In this document: positions 50,256 to 58,628 of the stretch, piece after piece
Layout of the letters: the number at the start of each line of letters is the position of its first letter
Position numbering within the stretch: the first letter of the stretch is position 1
Origin: JACPYF01 sp947085525
Lineage (GTDB): Bacteria > Patescibacteriota > Saccharimonadia > Saccharimonadales > Saccharimonadaceae
Length of the DNA stretch: 64,000 bases
Reading direction: 5' to 3'
Assembly (NCBI GenBank): GCA_947085525.1
Contig: CAMTWU010000002.1
Coordinates: forward strand, 51,071 to 115,070
Program-made: the position numbers and the translations under genes
The notes under the pieces: model-generated
The model's input: the letters and a program-made list of their open reading frames with translations, nothing else
Databases searched by the model: none
Told to the model about the DNA's origin: nothing

Positions 50256-50373
50256 GTATGATAATAATATATCACTTATGATGTTAATGCAAGCAATTTT
50301 TATCTCTGATAAAGACGCCCTATACGGTATAATATAGACATTACGGAAGTCAATTTATCTGGGAAAGGATACG

Positions 50374-51639
50374 ATGATGCAAGATACTGAAATTGAAAAT
50401 CTGATAGAGGCTGAAAAAGTACGTCAACGTACTGGACTGGAGCTAATTCCCAGTGAAAATTATGTTAGTGAAGATGTGCTTGTTGCTCTAGGTAGTGTAT
50501 TTACAAACAAATATTCAGAAGGTTATCCTGGTAAAAGATACTACGGAGGTCAGGAAAATACTGACAAGCTAGAGACGATTGCTATTGAGCGTGCAAAGAA
50601 GCTCTTTGGAGCCGATCACGCGAATGTGCAGCCTCACAGCGGGGCACAAGCCAACGAAGCTGTCTATCATGCCTGGTGTGAGCCTGGCGATACAATTATT
50701 GCTATGGATCTGTCACATGGTGGTCATCTGACTCACGGACATCCTGTAACTATACTTGCGAAACAATTTAATTTTGTTCGCTATGGAATAAAAGACATCT
50801 CAACAGGGGAGATTGACTACGAAGCGCTACGCCAGCTAGCGCTCAAGCACAAACCAAAGATTATCCTAGCAGGGTTTTCTGCCTACCCACGTGAGCTTGA
50901 TTATCAAAAATTTGCTGATATCGGCAACGAAGTCGGGGCTTTATTGGTAGCAGATATGAGCCATATTGCAGGTTTGATCGCTGGTGGTGTCGCAAAGAAC
51001 CCATTTGATTACGGGTTCCATGTTATTACAACGACCACTCATAAGACTCTTCGAGGACCTCGTGCAGGCCTGATATTATCTAAAGGTACTGTTGGTAACC
51101 CTTTGAAAAGACCAGAACATACAATCGAAAACATTCCAACTCTTATCGATCGAACAGTCTTCCCAGGCCTGCAAGGTGGTCCTCATATGCATGTGATTGC
51201 TGCAAAGGCAGTTGCGTTCCGAGAGGCAGCAACACCTGAGTTTAAAGAATATGCAGAGCAGATACTCAAAAATGCCCAAGCATTGGCAGCTGAGCTGCAA
51301 AAGAATGGCTTCCACTTGATCACAGGTGGGACCGACAACCACTTGATGTTAGTTGATGTACAAAAAAGCTTTGATGTCGATGGTGATGAGGTGCAGATTG
51401 CACTCGATAAAGTAGGAATAACTGTGAACAAGAACGCAATTCCCGATGATCCACTACCGGCCTTTCGGCCGAGCGGTATTCGATTAGGTACCCCAGCTGT
51501 AACAACCCATGGGTTGAAAGAGAAGGATATGACACAGATAGCGTTGTGGATCAAAGAAGTTATTGTCGCTAGAGACAATGATGACAAGCTATCTCAGATC
51601 AAACAATCAGTTACAGAGTTTGTAGCCAAGTTTAACTAG
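50374..51639 (+). CDS. glyA: Serine hydroxymethyltransferase
   Basis: 421 aa. ENYVSEDVLVALGSVFTNKY, GPHMHVIAAKAVAF and the PLP-Lys region TTTTHKTLRGPRAG (about residue 222) are standard SHMT. Interconverts serine and glycine while loading tetrahydrofolate; with FolD (57.8 kb) it forms a minimal one-carbon pathway. It has a TATAAT promoter and an SD-like GGAAAGGA before the ATG. Confidence 0.98.
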   Translation: MMQDTEIENLIEAEKVRQRTGLELIPSENYVSEDVLVALGSVFTNKYSEGYPGKRYYGGQENTDKLETIAIERAKKLFGADHANVQPHSGAQANEAVYHAWCEPGDTIIAMDLSHGGHLTHGHPVTILAKQFNFVRYGIKDISTGEIDYEALRQLALKHKPKIILAGFSAYPRELDYQKFADIGNEVGALLVADMSHIAGLIAGGVAKNPFDYGFHVITTTTHKTLRGPRAGLILSKGTVGNPLKRPEHTIENIPTLIDRTVFPGLQGGPHMHVIAAKAVAFREAATPEFKEYAEQILKNAQALAAELQKNGFHLITGGTDNHLMLVDVQKSFDVDGDEVQIALDKVGITVNKNAIPDDPLPAFRPSGIRLGTPAVTTHGLKEKDMTQIALWIKEVIVARDNDDKLSQIKQSVTEFVAKFN

Positions 51640-51689
51640 CAGGTAATATTATTCGCAGCCTTATAGTCGCTGTATATTTTTTGGTAAAT

Positions 51690-51723
51690 CAAAACGCATG
51701 GTCCATATGTTCCATGCGTTTTG
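51690..51723. terminator. Bidirectional terminator between glyA and pilin gene
   Basis: 12-bp perfect stem CAAAACGCATGG / CCATGCGTTTTG around a 10-nt loop, serving both convergent transcripts. Confidence 0.9.
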
Positions 51724-51751
51724 TGTTGTCAGTAAATCTGATATATTAGGC

Positions 51752-52216
51752 TTATAGTACTGTACAAGTTCCTGTAGTTGTACCACCTGTAATTTGTGCA
51801 GCAGTCACTGCAGGGAGGGCATTAGCCACGTAGTCGAAGTAAGAGATTCTGTATCCGACACCACCACCACAAGTTTCGTATCGCACGGTAGTTGTACCTG
51901 CGTTAGCACCACTTGTTGCGCTAGTTGGTACACCTAAGCTCACACCTGTTGGTAGAGATGCAACGTTACCACTAAAGTTAGCTGTAGCTGTTGGGTAGCT
52001 ACCTGCACCAGCATCAGCAGCATATGCTTCTGCTTTCTTTTGTACAGCTACTGCGTTTGTTTGTGCTTTTGTTGTGTTAGCACGTGCAGTAATACCTGTA
52101 TAAGCCACGATTACCAATGCCGCCAAAATACCAATGATCACAATAACGATCAAGAGTTCGACGATAGTGAAACCGCTTTCTTTATTTTTCATAGTTTTAA
52201 TATTGTTAAGAGTCAT
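51752..52216 (-). CDS. Type IV pilin-like protein (PilA/ComGC type)
   Basis: 154 aa. Prepilin leader MTLNNIKTMKNKESG|FTIVEL with the +5 Glu, then the hydrophobic helix IVIVIIGILAALVIVAYTG, and a Ser/Thr/Ala/Gly-rich globular part with two Cys (ETCGGG; GTCTVL) that may form the D-region disulfide. Major pilin candidate. SD GGGGG lies 5-10 nt before the ATG at 52216; a second ATG at 52192 is possible. Confidence 0.9.
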   Translation of the reverse strand: MTLNNIKTMKNKESGFTIVELLIVIVIIGILAALVIVAYTGITARANTTKAQTNAVAVQKKAEAYAADAGAGSYPTATANFSGNVASLPTGVSLGVPTSATSGANAGTTTVRYETCGGGVGYRISYFDYVANALPAVTAAQITGGTTTGTCTVL

Positions 52217-52294
52217 CTTTTGCCCCCTATTAATTTGTTGTATGTACAAAGGATATATCATTTTAAGCATTAGTGCAATAGTTTTTTCCACAGA

Positions 52295-53062
52295 TTAGTT
52301 GTTGAGACGAGCAGCACGCAAGCTGCTGGTATACTCGACACTATCGCCACCAGCGTCAGAAGCTGCGGTTATAGTTACTTTTGCACTCTTTGCTAGTGTA
52401 GGATCGGTCGTCACAGTATCGTTCGTGATCCCTGTATAATACTCGATACTAAAAGTTTTCAATGAGTCCACTCGAACTAATGCAATATCTTCTGCTGCGC
52501 AAGATGACAGACATGACTGTTTGGCTAGCTTGGTGCCGCAGGTAGCCGGATTGGTATTGTCAACTAAAGTCCGCCTGTACAATGTATTGTCCTTTACGTA
52601 ATAAACGACAACTATTGGTGCAATATTACTAGAGCTAAGATCGGTCGTGTTAGAGCAATTACCTGTGTCTTTAAAGGCAGGCAGAACTTTTGTTTTACTA
52701 GAGTCGTTTGAATCAATAATTTGATTAAATGTCTGTATTCTGACAACCGTTGTTCCGCTAGGTGGGCTAGAGTAGTCACTTGCTGCACTGTCAGTAAAAT
52801 TTGAAGGTAGGGAAGCCAAGAAACCAGAGCTTGTGGTGCTGCTAATATATACGTAACTATTATTTATATCACTCTCAATACTCTCAAATGCTTTTTCTTC
52901 TTGCTGCATGATTATACTCTGGGCGTTTGGCCGCACAGTACTACTGACGAGAGCAATCAAAATCGCTACAATAGAAATTGCGACCAATATCATAATTGGA
53001 GCCACTATAGCTACCTCAATCAGGGTGAAGCCTCGTTGTTTGTTAATTGACATATGTTGCAT
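52295..53062 (-). CDS. Prepilin-like protein, PilW/ComGF-like
   Basis: 255 aa. Leader ...NKQRG|FTLIEVAIVAPIMILV with hydrophobic helix, then a long globular domain with four clustered Cys in TCGTKLAKQSCLSSC. Starts in or near the end of the next upstream gene (overlap about 20 nt). I prefer the ATG at 53062 (AAAAAGG at proper spacing); 53053 and 53089 are alternatives. Minor pseudopilin in the pilus or uptake assembly. Confidence 0.82.
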   Translation of the reverse strand: MQHMSINKQRGFTLIEVAIVAPIMILVAISIVAILIALVSSTVRPNAQSIIMQQEEKAFESIESDINNSYVYISSTTSSGFLASLPSNFTDSAASDYSSPPSGTTVVRIQTFNQIIDSNDSSKTKVLPAFKDTGNCSNTTDLSSSNIAPIVVVYYVKDNTLYRRTLVDNTNPATCGTKLAKQSCLSSCAAEDIALVRVDSLKTFSIEYYTGITNDTVTTDPTLAKSAKVTITAASDAGGDSVEYTSSLRAARLNN

Positions 53063-53456
53063 AACTGACCTTTTTGGAGCTTGATCCATAAGTTATAACA
53101 GATACTAATTTGACGACATCATATACGGCTGTGCAGCCATAAGGGTAAGATGCTGTAAGAGTTTCAGTGATTGTACCTAATTCTGGATAACTACTGTCGA
53201 TACCAGTGGTATTGAGCAGATTACCTGATCCGCCTGGCGAGACACAAGTAATGCCAGTTGCTGTAACGGTTGCAGCAGTTGGATAACGACGCATATTTGA
53301 ATAAGCGAGATCGCTAGCTTGAGATATATTACGGGCGCTTGCATTTACACCCACTAAAATAACGAACATATTATAAAAAATACCAACGAACAGGGAAGCG
53401 ACAATGATTGTCACAAGGAGTTCTACGACCGTGAAGCCAGATTGCTGTGTATTCAT
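53043..53456 (-). CDS. Prepilin-like protein (minor pseudopilin)
   Basis: 137 aa. MNTQQSG|FTVVELLVTIIVASLFVGIFYN is a class III-like prepilin N-terminus; the rest has two Cys (TCVSPG; YGCTAV). Probably a minor pilin priming assembly. Between two other prepilin genes in one operon. Confidence 0.82.
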   Translation of the reverse strand: MNTQQSGFTVVELLVTIIVASLFVGIFYNMFVILVGVNASARNISQASDLAYSNMRRYPTAATVTATGITCVSPGGSGNLLNTTGIDSSYPELGTITETLTASYPYGCTAVYDVVKLVSVITYGSSSKKVSYATYVN

Positions 53457-53471
53457 AATGCTTATATTTAT

Positions 53472-54164
53472 TTAGTATAAACCATCGCTACTACTTTTTT
53501 GACTCTTGACCTTAATGATCTCATCACCACCCTCGGAAAGATAATAGATATTAAATTTCACACAGTTGTCGGCCAGACGCGGTGCAATCACTGCTTGACT
53601 AGCAGAGCCAGCTTTTCCTGTAGTTGCACTAGTCCCTAGGCCTGTTGCAACTAGGCCTGTCGCGTAGACACACAACGCACCAGTACTATCGAGTGGCTGA
53701 TATACATAGACATCATTTGATGTACCAAGGGTTATACCGCCTGCTGTTTTAGCACCATTATTGAGATCAGCATTGGTAGTCGCTGGAACTAAACTATAAT
53801 TTGGAGCCGTCGCAGTGCTGGCAAGATATGGACTCTTGCGAGCATCGAGACGAATATTTTGTATGATACTAGTAGTTTGTGCATCGCTAGCGTAACTACT
53901 ATTGAGTAGCCTAGTGCTAGGATATCCCATTGCCACTGCGTTTGTGACGGATCCATCACCACTTGCAACTATATTACCCTCGACATGACCATTATCATAT
54001 GTATCTTGAAGTGTCAGACTGATTCCTTTGACGTCATCTGCTCTTTCCTTGTCGCGAGCAATCGTTTGTGAGCGTAGTGATTGCACTGTACCGAGCGCTG
54101 CAAGAATACCGAGAATTGCTATGACAAGTATCATCTCGACAATACTGAAACCTTTGTTTTTCAT
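53472..54164 (-). CDS. Prepilin-like protein, 230 aa
   Basis: MKNKG|FSIVEMILVIAILGILAALG, followed by a long Ser/Thr/Ala-rich pilin-type domain with two Cys near the C-terminus. Its ATG overlaps the murB stop as ATGA, so it is translationally coupled to a wall-synthesis enzyme. Confidence 0.85.
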   Translation of the reverse strand: MKNKGFSIVEMILVIAILGILAALGTVQSLRSQTIARDKERADDVKGISLTLQDTYDNGHVEGNIVASGDGSVTNAVAMGYPSTRLLNSSYASDAQTTSIIQNIRLDARKSPYLASTATAPNYSLVPATTNADLNNGAKTAGGITLGTSNDVYVYQPLDSTGALCVYATGLVATGLGTSATTGKAGSASQAVIAPRLADNCVKFNIYYLSEGGDEIIKVKSQKSSSDGLY

Positions 54165-55177
54165 ACCCCAACCTCCTCTGGTTCTTGTTCTAGTTTAATA
54201 CGAAACTTATCACGAACGCTACTGATAATATACTCGCGGATATGTACCAAGCCTTGATACGTCCCTGTACCTTGGTTTGTGATGACCAATGCGTTGTTTT
54301 CAAATACTTTAAATCCGTCCATTTCTAAACCTTTTACCCCAGAGTTTTCAACCAACCAACCGGCAGCAATTTTGGAAAGGTTATCGCCCATCGGAAATAT
54401 TTTGACGTCCGGATATTCATTTCTCAATTGTTCAGCTTGCCAGTTCTCGATAATAGGATTTTTAAAAAATGATCCAGTATTCGGAGTTGTTACGGGGTCT
54501 GGTAATTTAACTGCTCGGATTGCCACAACAGCATTACGCAAATTGTATGGACTGTAATCAGTTATTTGGTGGGTATCGAGGTACTGCTGTAGACTACTAT
54601 AAAACGGGGGCTGCATGATTGTTTTTGCTAATTGTAAAGACAGGCTAGTGATGATGTAACGCCCCTTCCCGCTACCAGAGTTAAATATACTCTTTCGATA
54701 AGTAAAGTCACAGTCGGCATTACTAAATGTGACGAACTGTTTGGTCTGTAGGTCGTATGCCTCGAGTTCTATTAATGTATCGGCTATTTCCTGACCATAC
54801 GCACCGATATTCTGCACAGGTGCAGCACCGCAGTAGCCTGGGATTGCCGACAAACACTCGATCCCACTCAGCCCGTTTTCAGTTGCACGCTGTACGACCG
54901 AGTCCCAGTTTTCGCCAGCACCGACTTTGATTTTTGTAGCTGATGGATCTTGATCGTATATTTCAAAGCCTGTGATACGGTTGAGGATAACCAAACCTGC
55001 AAACCCTTGATCACTCACAACAAGGTTACTGCCTTGGCCAAGTATCAACAAGGGGGTTTCGCCAGCTTGTTCAACCAATTGCACCAACTCTTCTTTTGTA
55101 TGAGCAGTCGCTAAGTATCGAGCCGGTCCACCAACTTTCATAGTCACATAATCTTTTAGGGGTATGTTTTCTTGCAT
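54161..55177 (-). CDS. murB: UDP-N-acetylenolpyruvoylglucosamine reductase
   Basis: 338 aa, FAD-dependent second step after MurA. ITLGQGSNLVV-type FAD site (LLILGQGSNLVVSD), GIECLSAIPGYCGAAPVQNIG and the substrate Ser in NTGSFFKNP. E. coli-type length. TATACT is 11 nt before the ATG. Lead gene of the pilin operon. Confidence 0.96.
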   Translation of the reverse strand: MQENIPLKDYVTMKVGGPARYLATAHTKEELVQLVEQAGETPLLILGQGSNLVVSDQGFAGLVILNRITGFEIYDQDPSATKIKVGAGENWDSVVQRATENGLSGIECLSAIPGYCGAAPVQNIGAYGQEIADTLIELEAYDLQTKQFVTFSNADCDFTYRKSIFNSGSGKGRYIITSLSLQLAKTIMQPPFYSSLQQYLDTHQITDYSPYNLRNAVVAIRAVKLPDPVTTPNTGSFFKNPIIENWQAEQLRNEYPDVKIFPMGDNLSKIAAGWLVENSGVKGLEMDGFKVFENNALVITNQGTGTYQGLVHIREYIISSVRDKFRIKLEQEPEEVGV

Positions 55178-55372
55178 GAGTTAGCTTAAGTATAATGATA
55201 TACCGATCTATTCACAAGGGGTCTCATCTGTTATAATCTTTATATCTGAACTCGTCGGACAAACCAAGCACAACACTTGTTTTTGTGCTGTTTGTACGAT
55301 GAAAAAGGAAGTATAACGTAGCGAAGGAAGCTTTTACGCAGTAAAACAACTAAGCGAAGTGAATACTGACGT
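55178..55372 (+). other. Leader of tRNA-Arg(GCG)
   Basis: Contains TATAAT about 140 nt before the tRNA, then an AAGCACAA...TTGTGCT stem and small GCGAAG-type repeats. Probably a transcribed leader; no frame found. Confidence 0.35.
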
Positions 55373-55449
55373 GCACCCGTAGCTCAGCTGGATAGAGCGT
55401 CGGCTTGCGGAGCCGAAGGCCATAGGTTCGAATCCTGTCGGGTGTACCA
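55373..55449 (+). tRNA. tRNA-Arg (anticodon GCG)
   Basis: 77 nt, acceptor GCACCCG/CGGGTGT (one G-U), D arm GCTC..GAGC, anticodon stem TCGGC/GCCGA with loop TTGCGGA giving GCG, T loop TTCGAAT, encoded CCA. GCG is unusual; most bacteria decode CGN with ICG from ACG. Confidence 0.9.
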
Positions 55450-55484
55450 AATAAAATAACGATCGCTAGGATCGTTATTTTATT
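55449..55484. terminator. Terminator after tRNA-Arg(GCG)
   Basis: Perfect stem AAATAAAATAACGATC / GATCGTTATTTTATTT around GCTAG directly after the tRNA. Confidence 0.9.
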
Positions 55485-55620
55485 TGGTAGATTCGCTACG
55501 CGAATCCGAACCGTAAGGTTCGGTGCAGCGAAATCTCTCGCAGGAACTTGTTCCGAGAAAGATTGAGCGGAGGAGCGAAGCGATATCCTGTCGGATTTGA
55601 TTAACGCTTATGTATACTGT
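55485..55620. other. Hairpin-rich segment after tRNA-Arg
   Basis: A run of short hairpins: GATTCGC/GCGAATC, CGAACC/GGTTCG, TCTCTCG...GAGA. It ends with ATCCTGTCGG, a copy of the tRNA 3' region. No frame; unknown. Confidence 0.35.
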
Positions 55621-55634
55621 ATAATTCCAGGCAA

Positions 55635-56411
55635 ATGAAATATCTTGCAAATATCAAAAACCAACGAGCAGGATTCACGCTCGTTGAATTGATTATAGTA
55701 ATAAGTATCATAGGTATATTAGCAACCATCACCTATGTCGGTGCTGGACAACTTATTGGTCAAGCAAAAGCAGGTGAGGTCCAGACCTATCTAACAGGTG
55801 CACGTCAAAAAATTGAAGATTACAAAAAGAAAGAAGGAGTCTACCCTCAGCTTAGCCAACTACCTGCCGGCACAATACCTCCAAGTTACGAAAGTAACTA
55901 CATTTACGCTAGTAGTTACTCTTGGTGCGGAACTGGACAATGCTATTGTTTAGAAATTAATGATAGAGTTGGGCTTCCGCCGAATACACAAGCCATAAAT
56001 TACCATGTCAGCTCAATCAATAACGACCCTCTACCTGGTAGCTGCAGTGGTTTTCAGCAAGAGGCACTTGGAAATGGCCTAGGGGGAACTACAGTTTCTG
56101 GCGATAGCGCATATGGGCGTATAGAAATAGAAGGTAAAACACCACTCAAAGGTACATTCAATCTTGACTCAGTAGCAAGACCTAATGGTTATGTTAGCAC
56201 AGCGCTAGTCCGAGCGGCTGTATATCTAAATGGGACACTGACTTCATCGCAAGTATTATCTCAATATGCTACCTACGCCAGTGGTCGTTCGCAAACGTGG
56301 TACCTAGGCTCCGTGAACTATGGATCTTCAACAGCTGTTGTGAAGATCGAGTGGCAAGATCCAGTAAATGACTGGTCAGAGCTAATATCTGCGACCTTAC
56401 CAGCGTCATAG
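55635..56411 (+). CDS. Prepilin-like protein, 258 aa
   Basis: Leader MKYLANIKNQRAG|FTLVELIIVISIIGILATI with a typical prepilin helix; a long globular domain has a CGTGQCYC cluster. Larger than major pilins. TATAAT is 9 nt before the ATG (leaderless), and the gene stands alone between two tRNAs. Confidence 0.85.
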   Translation: MKYLANIKNQRAGFTLVELIIVISIIGILATITYVGAGQLIGQAKAGEVQTYLTGARQKIEDYKKKEGVYPQLSQLPAGTIPPSYESNYIYASSYSWCGTGQCYCLEINDRVGLPPNTQAINYHVSSINNDPLPGSCSGFQQEALGNGLGGTTVSGDSAYGRIEIEGKTPLKGTFNLDSVARPNGYVSTALVRAAVYLNGTLTSSQVLSQYATYASGRSQTWYLGSVNYGSSTAVVKIEWQDPVNDWSELISATLPAS

Positions 56412-56457
56412 AATTATTTACAAACTCTAACAGATACAGTACAGTAGTGGATTATAC

Positions 56458-56579
56458 GGCCTGTAGCTCAGTTGCATAGGAGAATTTACTTCTCCGTTAG
56501 AAACAATAAGCACCTGTGCTCTGACCGAATATAGATTTTTGGATGAATTGTACCTTGCTAAAGAAATAAGTATCAATAC
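56458..56579 (+). repeat. tRNA-Lys(CTT) upstream element with 5'-half tRNA copy
   Basis: Second copy of the element at 45181: GTAGCTCAGTTGCATAG, hairpin GGAGAA/TTCTCC (56479-56495) with different bases from the first copy, the same 22-nt block (56505-56526) and ATGAATTGTACCTTGC (56543-56558), 21 nt from the tRNA. Confidence 0.75.
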
Positions 56580-56656
56580 GGGCCAGTAGCTCAGCTGGTT
56601 AGAGCACCTGCCTCTTAAGCAGGGTGTCGAGGGTTCAAGTCCCTCCTGGCCCTCCA
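56580..56656 (+). tRNA. tRNA-Lys (anticodon CTT)
   Basis: 77 nt, acceptor GGGCCAG/CTGGCCC, anticodon loop CTCTTAA giving CTT, T loop TTCAAGT, encoded CCA. A damaged gene starts 13 nt downstream, as at tRNA-His. Confidence 0.95.
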
Positions 56657-56669
56657 AGTTAGAAATTAT

Positions 56670-57248
56670 ATGAAAGACACAAACAAGGAAACCCTTACCT
56701 TTACCTATTTGGACTTATATAGGCTTATGGATATTTTTTGCATTTTTGTTTGTACAAATACTTTTTTTCACACCTACAGATCCACAAAATTTCATACTGG
56801 CAGGTTTGTACTTTATTGAGTTTGGCGCAAACGAAGCCTCACATTTGTTTGCTGCATTTTTACCACACGTTATGACGGCGGCTGCAGGGTCAATTGGAGA
56901 GGTAACATTCACCATTTTAATCGTTATAGCAGCGCTCAAGGGTCGTGCGTATTTTGCAGCAATATTTGGGTGATGTTGGCTATGAATAGCGCGGGAATGT
57001 ATATGGCCGATGCCAGATCTCAGCAGATACCGCTAGTAGGTTTCAGCAACCAGCCTACACATGACTGGAATTTTGTTTTTAGCGAACTTGGCTGGCTACC
57101 TGCAGATGCTGTGATTGGTAACACCGTCAGAGGCATGGGGGATTTAGTTGGGGTCATTGCCCTAGGTATCGGTATTTGGCTCATCATCAAGAAAATAACC
57201 TACAAAGAAAGCTCCACACAGGAGCCTTCTTTGGTTTTGGATAAATAG
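56670..57248 (+). pseudogene. Membrane protein gene with two compensating frameshifts
   Basis: Start and end are in the same frame, but the middle is shifted. MKDTNKET reads into the wrong frame at the CCC run at 56692-56694; deleting one C gives TLPLPIWTYIGLWIFFAFLF, joining a clear membrane protein. Near 56967 one G is lacking in GGG; adding it joins AAIFG to MLAMNSAGMYMADARSQ. The restored 192-aa protein has about four helices. Pseudogene or homopolymer errors. Converges on the next damaged gene. Confidence 0.65.
57204..57232 (+). terminator. Terminator at end of the damaged gene
   Basis: AAAGAA-GCTCC pairs with GGAGC-TTCTTT around ACACA, inside the last coding codons, followed by GGTTTTGG. 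Confidence 0.55.
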
Positions 57249-57252
57249 TACC

Positions 57253-57738
57253 TTACTGTACAAGTGGCGGTGAAGATGGAGTATCATCACTGCTGGCTTC
57301 AGCTGCTTTTTGAGTTGGAGCAGGTGAGGCTTTCGCAGCAACAGTAGTTGTCCCTTGATACTTTGAATCATCGAATGCCAACATAGTGTAGCCGATGAGT
57401 GAAAAGAGCCATAGGCCAAATATGCCGAAAACAGAGCTTTTACCGAATCGCTTGGCTACTTCGAGTGAGATTATAATATACAAAACAAAGGCAATGATCC
57501 CACCAATAAATGGTATTAAACTAGCTAATACCCACCAACCAGGTTTGCCACCGATTTCAATCAGTACCCAACCATTATAAATAGGTACATATGCTGCTCA
57601 TGCTGGTTTGCCAGCTTTTGTAAATACTCGTGACAGAATGTAGCTAAAAATTAGATACAAAATTACTGCCAGTACCAGATACGCAAGTATTGCGCCTCCA
57701 TCGGCAGTTGTAGTTGTTGTTGAGCTATAGTCTTGCAT
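57253..57738 (-). pseudogene. DUF5684 membrane protein gene with in-frame TGA
   Basis: One frame from ATG 57738 (MQDYSSTTTTT...) to the stop at 57253, broken by TGA at 57598-57600. Around it the protein reads SRVFTKAGKPA-TGA-AAYVPIYNGWVLIEIGG, and the family has Trp at that place. Downstream it continues GKPGWWVLASLIPFIGG and SLEVAKRFGKSSVFG. A single G-to-A change (TGG to TGA) explains it. Nonsense mutation, readthrough site or error. Confidence 0.75.
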
Positions 57739-57833
57739 GACCTGTGATCCCTCTTCGCTAAGAAACCTTATGCTTATTAATCTACTGTAATTATAGCACT
57801 TCCCTCGGTATTTCAAGTATAATCTTATCTAGT

Positions 57834-58628
57834 ATGAAAATGTTAAATGGTGCAGAGCTAGCATCTTATATAAAACCTCGACAAGCCAAACAAGTTCGAG
57901 CCCTGCGTCAGAGTGAAGGTATAGAACCACGGCTTGCAATTATTGTTGCAAAAAACGATCCAGTTATTGATACGTATGTGAAACTCAAGCAACAGTATGG
58001 CGAGGATATACTGGTTGATGTCGAGGTTCACCGCGTCTCTCAAGGCGAAGCGTTAGAGACTATAAAAGATCTCAATGCGAGAGACGATGTGCATGGCATT
58101 ATTGTGCAGCTACCTGTAGCCAATCCCGAAGATACCGATAAAATTGTCAATGCGGTTGCAAAGGAGAAGGATGTTGATGGACTAGGTTTAGATGCCTTGT
58201 TTGATCCTGCGACTCCACAAGCTATTAACTGGCTACTCATTGGTTACAACAAAGAACTCAAAGATAAAAAAATAGTCATTGTAGGCCACGGCAGGTTAGT
58301 AGGGGAACCACTGTATAGAATGTGGAGCAAGCTCGGTTATGACGTGACGGTTGTCGATAGAGAAGATGATCTAGTCGCAGAGCTTCGAGGAGCTGACATT
58401 ATTATTGCAGCTACTGGCCAACCTGGACTTATTAAAAGTGAAATGATCCCGATAGATGCAATCGTTGTAGATGCCGGGGTTGCATCTGAAGGTGGGAAGA
58501 CAGTCGGTGATTTGGATGATTCTGTGTACGACAGAGATGATTTAACAATTACGCCAAGAGTAGGTGGAGTTGGTCCACTGACCGTTGCGGCACTTTTTGA
58601 TAATATTATTCGCTCAACGCGTCTTTGA
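57834..58628 (+). CDS. folD: Methylenetetrahydrofolate dehydrogenase/cyclohydrolase
   Basis: 264 aa. AIIVAKNDPVIDTYVKLK with the catalytic Tyr-x3-Lys, GIIVQLPVANPEDTDKIVN, DVDGLG and the Rossmann VIVGHGRLVGEPL (usual VGrS reads VGHG). Converts methylene-THF to formyl-THF with NADP. TATAAT 57818-57823, 10 nt before the ATG. Its 3' end overlaps the convergent receiver gene by 23 nt. Confidence 0.94.
   Translation: MKMLNGAELASYIKPRQAKQVRALRQSEGIEPRLAIIVAKNDPVIDTYVKLKQQYGEDILVDVEVHRVSQGEALETIKDLNARDDVHGIIVQLPVANPEDTDKIVNAVAKEKDVDGLGLDALFDPATPQAINWLLIGYNKELKDKKIVIVGHGRLVGEPLYRMWSKLGYDVTVVDREDDLVAELRGADIIIAATGQPGLIKSEMIPIDAIVVDAGVASEGGKTVGDLDDSVYDRDDLTITPRVGGVGPLTVAALFDNIIRSTRL

Noticed and set aside
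56427..56657. Antisense frame over tRNA-Lys(CTT), 76 aa
   Set aside because: Same reason; its similarity to the frame at 45161 comes from the tRNA and the conserved upstream element.
57253..57738. UGA recoded as Trp or Gly genome-wide
   Set aside because: UGA is a functional stop at many genes with overlapping ATGA starts, and other Trp codons are TGG.
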